Shown: positions 14,873 through 21,357 of the stretch, one piece after another | How the letters are laid out: each line of letters begins with the position of its first letter | Numbering within the stretch: the first letter of the stretch is position 1 | Origin: CAZTVF01 sp964616985 | Lineage (GTDB): Bacteria; Planctomycetota; Phycisphaerae; SM23-33 | Reading direction: 5' to 3' | Length of the DNA stretch: 21,357 nucleotides | Assembly (NCBI GenBank): GCA_964616985.1 | Contig: CAZTVF010000092.1 | Coordinates: 1 to 21,357, forward strand | The notes under the pieces: model-generated | Database searches by the model: none | Told to the model about the DNA's origin: nothing | The model's input: only the letters and a program-made list of their open reading frames with translations | Position numbers and translations under genes: made by a program

Positions 14873-16502
14873 TCAACACATCCGTCAACAGGTATTGGTG
14901 TTTGTATTGATCGCTGCGGCCATGGCGGCTGCGAATGGCGGCGGCCTCGGCGGCGTCGATCGCTCCGGCCGGCAGGCGCAGGGCGCGAATCGGGCCCAGT
15001 CGGCCGCTCTTGCGTTTCGCGTCGTACTCTATATTCAGATCGGCCAGCGATGCGTCGAGGCATTGGGCTAATTGATCGGCTGCATTCTGCGTGGCCAGTT
15101 CGAGGCGAAGCTCGTAGTAGGGCGTCGCGGCGAAACGGCCCTGAAGCACGAACCGCTCGATGGGGCAGGAGGCGGTGGCCGCGGCCTGCCGCATCGCCGC
15201 GACCACCTGGTGCTCGGTGAGCTTCTCGCCGGTGATGTTGGCCGTGTGCTTGCCGCGCGAGAGGAACTCGAACACGGGCGACTGGCCCAGGCGCGAGACC
15301 ACCCGGACGCGATCATCCATGTCGTACCGCCACAGGCTGGCCCAGTTGGTGACCACCAGGGAGTACTCGCGCCCGACCTCGACTTCGTGGGCCAGCAGCG
15401 TCCGCGGATTATGGCCGCCTGCTTCCTCGACGGGAATGAACTCGAGGAAGTTGCTGAGGATATCGGCCACGCCCGCCGGCGAGCCGTCGGCGATGGGTAC
15501 GCTGAAGCGGCCTTCGGAGGCGAGCAGGCCGATGTCCCGGATGGGCACGTCGCCGAACAATTCGCGCAGCCGCCGCAGGTACAGGTGCAGCGTGCCGCCC
15601 GTCCAGTTGGCCAGCAACTCGACCTTCCAGAAGTGGCGAGGCAGCAGTTGGCCATCGCGCTGAACCTGCTGCTCGATCGAGCGGGCCAGGGCGGCGTTGG
15701 GCCTGAATTTCAGGCGTTTGGCGAGATCCGCCGGCGCATCGCCCGGCGGGGTTAGCGTGCCGTCCCGCACGTCGCGCAGCAGGCGTTCGCAGTGCTGGCG
15801 GCCGGTCTCGATGAGCTTGATGGTGCTCGAGGGGTTGGCCGTCGTGATGATCGAAACATCTCGCCCAATGCCGCACCGCAGGACGGTGTAGTAGCGGGCG
15901 ACGGAGTCCTTGATGTCGGCCACGCCCAGCGGCACGGCGTACATCCGCCGCACGATCCGCTTCTGCGTCGCCGCCAGCAGGCCGCTGATTGCCCCGCAGG
16001 GGATGCCGGTGGGGCTGAGCGTCTCGTTCATCGACGACGCGATCTGCAGGATAGGCCGCAGCCAGGCGCGGGGGTGATCGGACAGGGCCCGCACGCCCCA
16101 AGTGTTCCAACCTTGGCGGATGGTCTGGAGGAACCGCTGCGTGACCGGGATGAACTTGGGCTTGCCCGTCGTGCCCGAGGTCATCGAGAACATCATCACC
16201 CGCTCGCCCCCGGGCAGCAGGGCCGCGGCTTCGCCGGCCAGCACGCGGTCCATGTAAGGCCGCAGGCGCTCGTAGTTGCCGACGGGGACGGCGGCGCGGA
16301 AGTCGGCGATCGTCGCGATCTTGTCAAACCCGTGGTCGCGCCCGAACGCCGTCGCCGCGTGGGCGGCCGTCAGCTCGCGCAGCAGGTTCTGCTGCACCTG
16401 GGCCGTCCGCTTATGGGCGTGCAGGAACCGCTGCAGTTGCCTGCCCGCATGCAGCCCGGCCAGGTACGCCGCCGGCCGCAGAAGAGTGGTCACGATGCTC
16501 AT
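14865..16502 (-). CDS. GH3-family acyl-adenylate-forming protein
   Basis: A 545-aa protein of the GH3 (auxin-responsive promoter) family in the ANL superfamily. Plant members adenylate a carboxylate with ATP and join it to an amino acid; substrates of bacterial members are mostly unknown. The ATP-binding loop is FSMTSGTTGKPKFIPVT (105-121). Later motifs LLASEGRFSVP and WRYDMDDRVRV correspond to the adenylate-site Glu and the Tyr-x-x-Asp segment. A C-terminal lid domain follows (TANITGEKLTEHQV onwards). No signal peptide. I start at ATG 16502, which gives the usual N-terminus; 11 more in-frame codons are open to 16535 but would overlap the likely promoter. The stop overlaps the beta-CASP start by 8 bp. 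Confidence 0.9.
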   Translation of the reverse strand: MSIVTTLLRPAAYLAGLHAGRQLQRFLHAHKRTAQVQQNLLRELTAAHAATAFGRDHGFDKIATIADFRAAVPVGNYERLRPYMDRVLAGEAAALLPGGERVMMFSMTSGTTGKPKFIPVTQRFLQTIRQGWNTWGVRALSDHPRAWLRPILQIASSMNETLSPTGIPCGAISGLLAATQKRIVRRMYAVPLGVADIKDSVARYYTVLRCGIGRDVSIITTANPSSTIKLIETGRQHCERLLRDVRDGTLTPPGDAPADLAKRLKFRPNAALARSIEQQVQRDGQLLPRHFWKVELLANWTGGTLHLYLRRLRELFGDVPIRDIGLLASEGRFSVPIADGSPAGVADILSNFLEFIPVEEAGGHNPRTLLAHEVEVGREYSLVVTNWASLWRYDMDDRVRVVSRLGQSPVFEFLSRGKHTANITGEKLTEHQVVAAMRQAAATASCPIERFVLQGRFAATPYYELRLELATQNAADQLAQCLDASLADLNIEYDAKRKSGRLGPIRALRLPAGAIDAAEAAAIRSRHGRSDQYKHQYLLTDVLSE

Positions 16503-16510
16503 GGCCCTGC

Positions 16511-16540
16511 AGTATAACGAGTTGGCCCCCCCCATGTAAC
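16511..16540 (-). promoter_or_regulatory. Possible promoter of the GH3/beta-CASP operon, close to the start codon
   Basis: On the - strand, TATACT (16516-16511, 5/6) has GTTACA (16540-16535, 4/6) 18 nt upstream. The expected transcript start, near 16504, would be only 2 bp before the ATG, implying a leaderless or nearly leaderless mRNA. The spacer contains eight consecutive G residues. Confidence 0.4.
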
Positions 16541-16557
16541 GCCCGAGCGTTCAATCG

Positions 16558-17625
16558 CTAGGCCACTTCGGTGCTGGCGGGGGAGGTGATTTCGGATTCC
16601 TGCACGGCCTCGCCGGTGAGGTGGCGGCGGAAGAAGGCGGCGGTGCGGGCGGCGTACTCCTTCGGCTGGAGCATCACCGACTGGTTGTGCTTGGCGTCCT
16701 CGACGATCCACAGGTACTTGGGCGAGGGGGCGTCGTCGTACAGCAGCCGCGTCTGGTCCTCGCGGATATAGCTGTCGCGCTGCCCATGGATGAAGAAGAT
16801 CGGCCGCGGCTGCATCTCCTTCAACGCCTTGCGGACGGAGAGGAACCGCCTTCCGAGCTTGGGCTGGGCGAACCGCATGAGCAACCAGAGCAGCGACTTC
16901 CAGAAGAATTCGCCATGGTGTTCGTAGACCAGCTTGACGCTGGCGAAGATGTGGGCCCAGCGTTTCATCAGGGCGATCAACGTGGTGTCGGTGCTGAATG
17001 CGCCGTCGCAGACGATGGCCTTGATGTGGGGGTCGCTGGACGCCGCCAGCAGCGCCGAGCCCGCCCCGCGGCTGATGCCGAACACGCCGATGTCGGTGGG
17101 CTTGCCCTCGGACGTTAGCACGCTCTCGACATATAAGCAGGCGCCCAGCGCGTCGCCCATCTCTTTGTCCGACGGCCATTGCAGGGGCTTGTAGTTGCCG
17201 CCAGTGGAGCTCTGGCCGTGGCTGCGGAAGTCGAAGGTGAAGACGTCGAAGCCCGCGTCGATCAGGGGGCGGGTGTAGCGGGCGCAGCTGTACATGTCCG
17301 AGCCGAACTCGTGGCAGAAGACGATGGTGCCCTTGTAGCTGCCGGCGTTGGCGTACAGATGCATGCCGCGGAGGCTCGTACCGTCGAAGCTGCGGAAGCG
17401 GACGATCTCGCCGTGCAGGGGGCGGAAGTCCAGCGGCCCCATCGACAGCGGCGGGGGGGTGTCCACGAAGATGTTCAGGCAGATGCGGACGTACTTGGTC
17501 ATCAGCAGCACGATGAACACCACCAGCGACGCGACGGTCAGCGCAATGGAAAACGCCGCCCAGTTCTGGTTGATCCATGTCCACAGGGCAAGCGTCGTCG
17601 GCAGGATGTTGGATAGTTCATTCAT
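16558..17625 (-). CDS. Membrane-anchored alpha/beta hydrolase
   Basis: A 355-aa protein with one membrane helix near the N-terminus (about 23-45) and an alpha/beta hydrolase domain. The triad is readable: nucleophile Ser185 in FGISRGAG (182-189, GxSxG), Asp284 in HGQRDSY and His313 in EDAKHNQS. The oxyanion region is IVFCHEFGSD (101-110). The layout is close to the BAAT/FrsA-like serine hydrolases often annotated as 'alpha/beta fold hydrolase' next to unrelated genes; the natural ester or peptide substrate is unknown. The ATG at 17625 lies 11 nt from the predicted transcript start, and no clear ribosome binding site is seen. The gap to the GH3 gene is 55 bp, but that gene appears to have its own promoter. 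Confidence 0.88.
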   Translation of the reverse strand: MNELSNILPTTLALWTWINQNWAAFSIALTVASLVVFIVLLMTKYVRICLNIFVDTPPPLSMGPLDFRPLHGEIVRFRSFDGTSLRGMHLYANAGSYKGTIVFCHEFGSDMYSCARYTRPLIDAGFDVFTFDFRSHGQSSTGGNYKPLQWPSDKEMGDALGACLYVESVLTSEGKPTDIGVFGISRGAGSALLAASSDPHIKAIVCDGAFSTDTTLIALMKRWAHIFASVKLVYEHHGEFFWKSLLWLLMRFAQPKLGRRFLSVRKALKEMQPRPIFFIHGQRDSYIREDQTRLLYDDAPSPKYLWIVEDAKHNQSVMLQPKEYAARTAAFFRRHLTGEAVQESEITSPASTEVA

Positions 17626-17642
17626 GCGTTAGAGCGGATGGC

Positions 17643-17671
17643 AATATGCCCAAGAAGAAAGCAATTGGCAA
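17643..17671 (-). promoter_or_regulatory. Sigma70-type promoter of the alpha/beta hydrolase gene
   Basis: On the - strand, TTGCCA (17671-17666, 5/6), a 17-nt spacer and CATATT (17648-17643, 4/6). The predicted start near 17636 leaves a leader of about 11 nt. The -35 region lies in a small caattg-containing repeat (about 17662-17681). Confidence 0.5.
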
Positions 17672-17747
17672 TAGGCAATTGACGCCAATCGCGCGGGAAT
17701 AAAGTTGCACCCTCATTTGCCCATTGCCGCGCGCCGATGCCTTCTTC

Positions 17748-20700
17748 TTACGCCTTGCCGCGGAGCTGGCGGTGGTAGAGCAGCGAGCCCGCCAGCAGCA
17801 GCACGCCAAGGCCCATCAAGGACAGCACGCGGTAGACCATGTGGATGCGGGCGAGGTCGACGATGAAGACCTTGCCGATCAGCACCGCGAACAGCGCGAT
17901 GGCGATGTACCGCACCACCGTCCGCGAATAGAGGAAGCCCAGGCCCAGCAGCGCTGCTGCGTACAGGCCCCACCACAGCGACAGGCTCACGTGCATGCCC
18001 TGGTACGGGTCGGTCCACGACGGCGAGGCCGGGCCGTAGAAGAAGCGATGGACCTCCATGCTGCCGGCCCACAAGACCGGCAAGGCTGCCGCCAGCGAGA
18101 TGGCCGTCTCGAAGAACGTCAATCTCACCAGGTTGCGGGCCAGGCAAAGCCGTCGCCATACTATCGCCGCCGCTGCCAGCGCCACCCCCAGGCCGAACTG
18201 CCAGTTCAAGACCACCGTCCAGGCGAGGCGGCGGGCGACGGCATCGAACATCTCCGGCGGGCCGATCTGCGGCGGCGTGTTGCCCATGGTATCGGGGAAG
18301 ATGTACTTGAGGATCGTGGCGGCCAGGGCGAACGAGGTCAGCGCCGCCAGTGACGAGCTTCGGCGCAGGAAGGCGCACGCCCCCAGCACCGCCACCAGCG
18401 CCAGCCACCACCACGTGGTGGCGATCGCCGGCAGCTTGATCAGCGTCACCAGGGCGTACATCGCCGCCGCCACGGCGACCAGCGTGCCCGCCAGCCACCG
18501 CTCGGCCAGCATCGGCCTGCCCAGCCGCAGGATGCCCGCGGACAGGAGCAATGCCGCGGTCACCACCAGCGTGAGCACCATGCCGTAGTCGATGTTCACG
18601 CCCATGGGCGACCACAGCACGTCGTTGAGGCTGCGGTCCGAGGGCATCTCCTTGCCGATGAGGTGCGACAGCGCCAAGACCAGCGCCGCCGGCGAAAGGG
18701 CCAGCACCATCGTGTTCCGCAGCCGCTTGGCCAGGATCATCATGATGACGCCCTCGGCCGCCCACGCGATGGTGACGGCCGAGCGGTCGAAGTGAATCGG
18801 CACCGCGACGGTCGCCAGGATCAGGCCCTGTCCCAGGAACGCGTACGCCAGCGCCCGGCGGCCGAGGCGCTTTCGCACAAACACGGCCAAGGCGATGATC
18901 GCGGCGGCCAGGACGAAGCCGTACAGGCCAAGCGGCATGTGTTCGATGGCGGCCAGGAGCGGGCTGATCTGCGGGGTCTCAACCAAGTTCGTCCACAGGG
19001 CCCGTGCGCTGTGCAGGATGGCGAAGGTGCCGCCGAACATCAATGCGGTGGCCGAGGAACTGAAGACGGCATCAAGAGGTTCGGCCGCCTCGCCTGGCTC
19101 GCGCCGCGCGGCCCGGATGAGAACGTCGGCGAGAAAGATCAGATAGAGCGGCCAGATCCAAAGGCAGTACGTCGCGCCCATGCCTGGGGTGGTAACGTGC
19201 GCGCCCGCGTCTGTCGGTGTGGCACCTCGCAGCAGGCTGGCGCCGAAGTAGATCGCGCCGCACAGCAGCAAGGCGAAGTTGACGCCTCGCCACCTCTGCA
19301 CCTGCCCGACGGCCAGCACGAGCACGACCATCGCGACCAGTTGCCCCGTCGCCAGCGGTTCCAGGGCTGCAGGCTGGATCATCAGCCATCCGGCGGTGCA
19401 GACGAGGGCAGCAACGCACATCGTGGGTGCATGCGCCTGCCCGGAGCTCACTCGCCGCAGGCATGCCGTCCCCGCCAGCATGACCAGGAAGCCCCAGGCG
19501 TAGAGGCTGTAGGTGGCCTCATGGGCGTCGGCGGCCGGCTGGAAGCCCATGCTTCGCATCAGGCCCATCCACATCGCAGTCAGCAGCGCCGTCAGCACAA
19601 CCGCCGTCATCGTGCCCGCCCGCTGCCAGACGGCATAGGCCGCCGAGAGCGCGCCCAGCACAAGCATCTGAAGGCAGAACGCATGGCGAAGTTCCATGCC
19701 CGGCATGGCCAGCAGGGCAGTCGCCATGGCCGCCGTGGTCATGACCGCCATCGCGTGGGCAAGCTCCGGCGAGGCCCGCCGCCAGCGCACCGCCGCTGCG
19801 ACATACAGGCCATGCACCGCCGCCAGCATCCAGGCGAAGGCCGCGGTTGTGGCGAACGCCTCGGGGCCATAGTGAACGCCGAACCACCCGCCGAAGACCA
19901 GCGTCGTGCCGATCAGCGACAGCACCGGCAGCGACTGCCATCGCCGCGCCATCGCGACAGCCAGGAAGCCCGCGTCAACCACCAGCAGGTAGAGCAGCAC
20001 CTCGCGGTTCTGCCCGGTGGACAGGAGTATGGGGGTGGCCATGGCACCGACGAGCGAGACGATCGCCGCCATCGACATCCGCGTGTGGAGCGACAAGGCC
20101 ACTCCTAGCAACGTCACGCCGCACATCAGCACGAACGCGGTCGTGTGGTCGATCGCCCGCAGGTCCTCGAAGATGCCGTTGGGGCTCGCGACGTAGATCA
20201 CCTGGTACAGCCAGACGATGCCCACGCCGATCAGGGCCGCCCCGAAGAGGCGCATCTGCCGCCGCAGTGCGATCTCGCCGCCGACGATCATCACCAGCCC
20301 CAGCAGGGCGCCGAAGATCATCCGGCGCATCGGCGTGATCCAGCCGATGTCGTACGCGAGCTTGAAGAAGAACGCCCCGCCCAGCAGCAGCACCACCACG
20401 CCCGCGATGAGCATCCACCGCGTGCCGATGGTCTGCTCGAAGGTGCGGCCGGAACTGGCGGGTCGGGTTGACGGCATCGCCGACCGCGTCGAGAGCGGCT
20501 GGGCCGATCGCCTCCCACCCGGTGCGGCCATCATGTCCTCGAGGGCCTGAGTGGTGGCGTCGACGCGCGGCGGCTCGGGCATCGCGGGCGCCAGCGGGAT
20601 GGGCTTTGGGTTGGCTGACGCAGGCTCCGCGGGCTTGGTCGGCGCGGCCGGCCGGGCCACGGGCAGGGGCTTGTACGTCGGCGGCAGCGTGGGCGGCGTC

Positions 20701-20807
20701 ACGGCCGGATGGGCGGTCATTGTCGCCTGTTCGAGCCTCTCGATGCGGCGGCGCAGGTCCTCAATTGCCGCGGTCAATTCTGTCAGTCCCGGCTGCTGCT
20801 CCGTCAT
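17748..20807 (-). CDS. DUF2339 multi-pass membrane protein
   Basis: A 1019-aa protein. A short coiled coil (8-28) and a long Pro/Ala-rich cytoplasmic-type linker (34-120) lead into the DUF2339 signature: GTRWMLIAGVVVLLLGGAFF (128-147), then IGWITPMRRMIFGALLG (154-170) and a GGEIALRR stretch. From there to the C-terminus the sequence is a succession of hydrophobic helices, probably more than 20, ending in RMVYRVLSLMGLGVLLL-like (translated IHMVYRVLSLMG) and a short basic tail. The family is widespread, of unknown function, and always integral to the membrane. The ATG at 20807 has aggggc 6 nt upstream. It begins 21 bp after the polyphosphate kinase stop, so the two are likely one transcript. 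Confidence 0.88.
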   Translation of the reverse strand: MTEQQPGLTELTAAIEDLRRRIERLEQATMTAHPAVTPPTLPPTYKPLPVARPAAPTKPAEPASANPKPIPLAPAMPEPPRVDATTQALEDMMAAPGGRRSAQPLSTRSAMPSTRPASSGRTFEQTIGTRWMLIAGVVVLLLGGAFFFKLAYDIGWITPMRRMIFGALLGLVMIVGGEIALRRQMRLFGAALIGVGIVWLYQVIYVASPNGIFEDLRAIDHTTAFVLMCGVTLLGVALSLHTRMSMAAIVSLVGAMATPILLSTGQNREVLLYLLVVDAGFLAVAMARRWQSLPVLSLIGTTLVFGGWFGVHYGPEAFATTAAFAWMLAAVHGLYVAAAVRWRRASPELAHAMAVMTTAAMATALLAMPGMELRHAFCLQMLVLGALSAAYAVWQRAGTMTAVVLTALLTAMWMGLMRSMGFQPAADAHEATYSLYAWGFLVMLAGTACLRRVSSGQAHAPTMCVAALVCTAGWLMIQPAALEPLATGQLVAMVVLVLAVGQVQRWRGVNFALLLCGAIYFGASLLRGATPTDAGAHVTTPGMGATYCLWIWPLYLIFLADVLIRAARREPGEAAEPLDAVFSSSATALMFGGTFAILHSARALWTNLVETPQISPLLAAIEHMPLGLYGFVLAAAIIALAVFVRKRLGRRALAYAFLGQGLILATVAVPIHFDRSAVTIAWAAEGVIMMILAKRLRNTMVLALSPAALVLALSHLIGKEMPSDRSLNDVLWSPMGVNIDYGMVLTLVVTAALLLSAGILRLGRPMLAERWLAGTLVAVAAAMYALVTLIKLPAIATTWWWLALVAVLGACAFLRRSSSLAALTSFALAATILKYIFPDTMGNTPPQIGPPEMFDAVARRLAWTVVLNWQFGLGVALAAAAIVWRRLCLARNLVRLTFFETAISLAAALPVLWAGSMEVHRFFYGPASPSWTDPYQGMHVSLSLWWGLYAAALLGLGFLYSRTVVRYIAIALFAVLIGKVFIVDLARIHMVYRVLSLMGLGVLLLAGSLLYHRQLRGKA

Positions 20808-20828
20808 GTGCTGCCCCTTATTGTGCCG

Positions 20829-21357
20829 CTACTTCAGCACGATCTTGGACACGTCGATCATCGGCTTGGGAAACTGGGGCTTCATCGACTCCATCGTCTC
20901 GACGATGATCTGCGAGACGGCCAGGTTCCGGAACCACTTGTGATTCGCCGGGATCACGTACCAGGGGGCGTTCTTCGTGTTGCACCGCTGCAGGGCGTCC
21001 TGGTACGCCGCGACGTACTGGTTCCAGTGCTTGCGTTCGGCGACGTCGGCCGGGCTGATCTTCCAGTTTTTCGCCGGGTCGTCGAGGCGGGCCTTGAGCC
21101 GCCGCAACTGTTCGCCCTTGCTGATGTAGAGGAAGAACTTGAGGATCGTCGTGCCGCTGGCGGCCAGCAGTTCCTCGAATCGGTTGATCTGGTCATACCG
21201 TTGCCGCCAGACGCTGCCGGGCACCAGGTCGTGCACGCGGACGACCAGCACGTCCTCGTAATGCGAACGGTTGAAGATGCCCACGTCGCCCGCTCGCGGC
21301 ACCCAGCGATGAATCCGCCAGAGGAAATCATGGGCGAGTTCTTCGGGTGTGGGGGCC
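20829..21357 (-). CDS. PPK2-family polyphosphate kinase, C-terminal part (cut by window edge)
   Basis: The frame is open from the right edge, so the start and the Walker A loop lie outside the window. The visible 175 residues begin APTPEELAHDFLWRIHRW and contain the PPK2 hallmark GDVGIFNRSHYEDVLVVRVH, then the lid region KGEQLRRLKARL and NWKISPADVAERKHWNQY, and end in PWYVIPANHKWFRNLAV. This matches the polyphosphate:nucleotide phosphotransferase family, which uses polyphosphate to phosphorylate AMP, ADP or GDP; the subclass cannot be settled without the N-terminal half. A GTG at 21302 is in frame but lies inside the conserved region, so it is not the start. Confidence 0.92.
   Translation of the reverse strand, partial: APTPEELAHDFLWRIHRWVPRAGDVGIFNRSHYEDVLVVRVHDLVPGSVWRQRYDQINRFEELLAASGTTILKFFLYISKGEQLRRLKARLDDPAKNWKISPADVAERKHWNQYVAAYQDALQRCNTKNAPWYVIPANHKWFRNLAVSQIIVETMESMKPQFPKPMIDVSKIVLK

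Noticed and set aside
18663..20108. 481-codon + strand open frame opposite the DUF2339 gene
   Set aside because: Translation is Arg/Gln/His-rich without any family likeness, while the - strand gives a clean multi-helix membrane protein.
1..21357. Defence island, prophage, transposon or tRNA gene
   Set aside because: No nuclease/toxin pair, integrase, transposase, phage structural gene or tRNA-like cloverleaf was recognised on either strand.

Overview
The window is 21.4 kb of GC-rich, densely coded bacterial DNA with no rRNA, tRNA, CRISPR array, insertion sequence or phage gene that I can see. The gene mix is a Gfo/Idh/MocA dehydrogenase with a TIM-barrel isomerase, a very large DUF4175-like membrane protein, a bacterial GH3 protein and a DUF2339 protein. 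Together with the many short dispersed hairpins between genes, it suggests a Planctomycetota (Phycisphaerae-like) genome or metagenome bin. That placement is inference; no marker gene is present.

Left half, + strand (about 1-9,400). A well-formed sigma70-type promoter precedes a thioredoxin (137-469). Next come an NAD(P)H-hydrate epimerase (617-1309) and a two-domain GNAT acetyltransferase overlapping it by 4 bp (1306-2133). A second promoter drives the agmatine-to-putrescine pair. The N-carbamoylputrescine amidase gene (2324-3165) is broken by an internal deletion plus frameshift, while the downstream agmatine deiminase (3162-4274) is intact. A lower-GC lipoprotein gene (4364-5407) follows, then a degenerate glycyl-radical-enzyme-like gene (5486-7003) that has lost both the catalytic-cysteine segment and the C-terminal glycyl radical domain. 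A 454-bp gene-free stretch packed with direct and inverted repeats leads to a Gfo/Idh/MocA oxidoreductase and a TIM-barrel isomerase (7458-9392), probably a small sugar-catabolism operon.

Right half, - strand (about 9,400-21,357). A perfect 17-bp hairpin sits between the converging halves and is a likely shared terminator. Leftwards from the right edge run a PPK2-family polyphosphate kinase (cut by the window edge), a 1019-aa DUF2339 multi-pass membrane protein, a membrane-anchored alpha/beta hydrolase, and a GH3-family adenylating enzyme. The GH3 gene overlaps a beta-CASP metallo-nuclease gene by 8 bp. After a 393-bp gap comes the 1116-aa DUF4175-like protein.

I see no clear new defence system or mobile element. 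The points most worth a second look are the glycyl-radical pseudoenzyme, the broken aguB beside an intact aguA, the GH3/beta-CASP coupled pair, and three separate families of small dispersed inverted repeats, two with a second copy more than 6 kb away.
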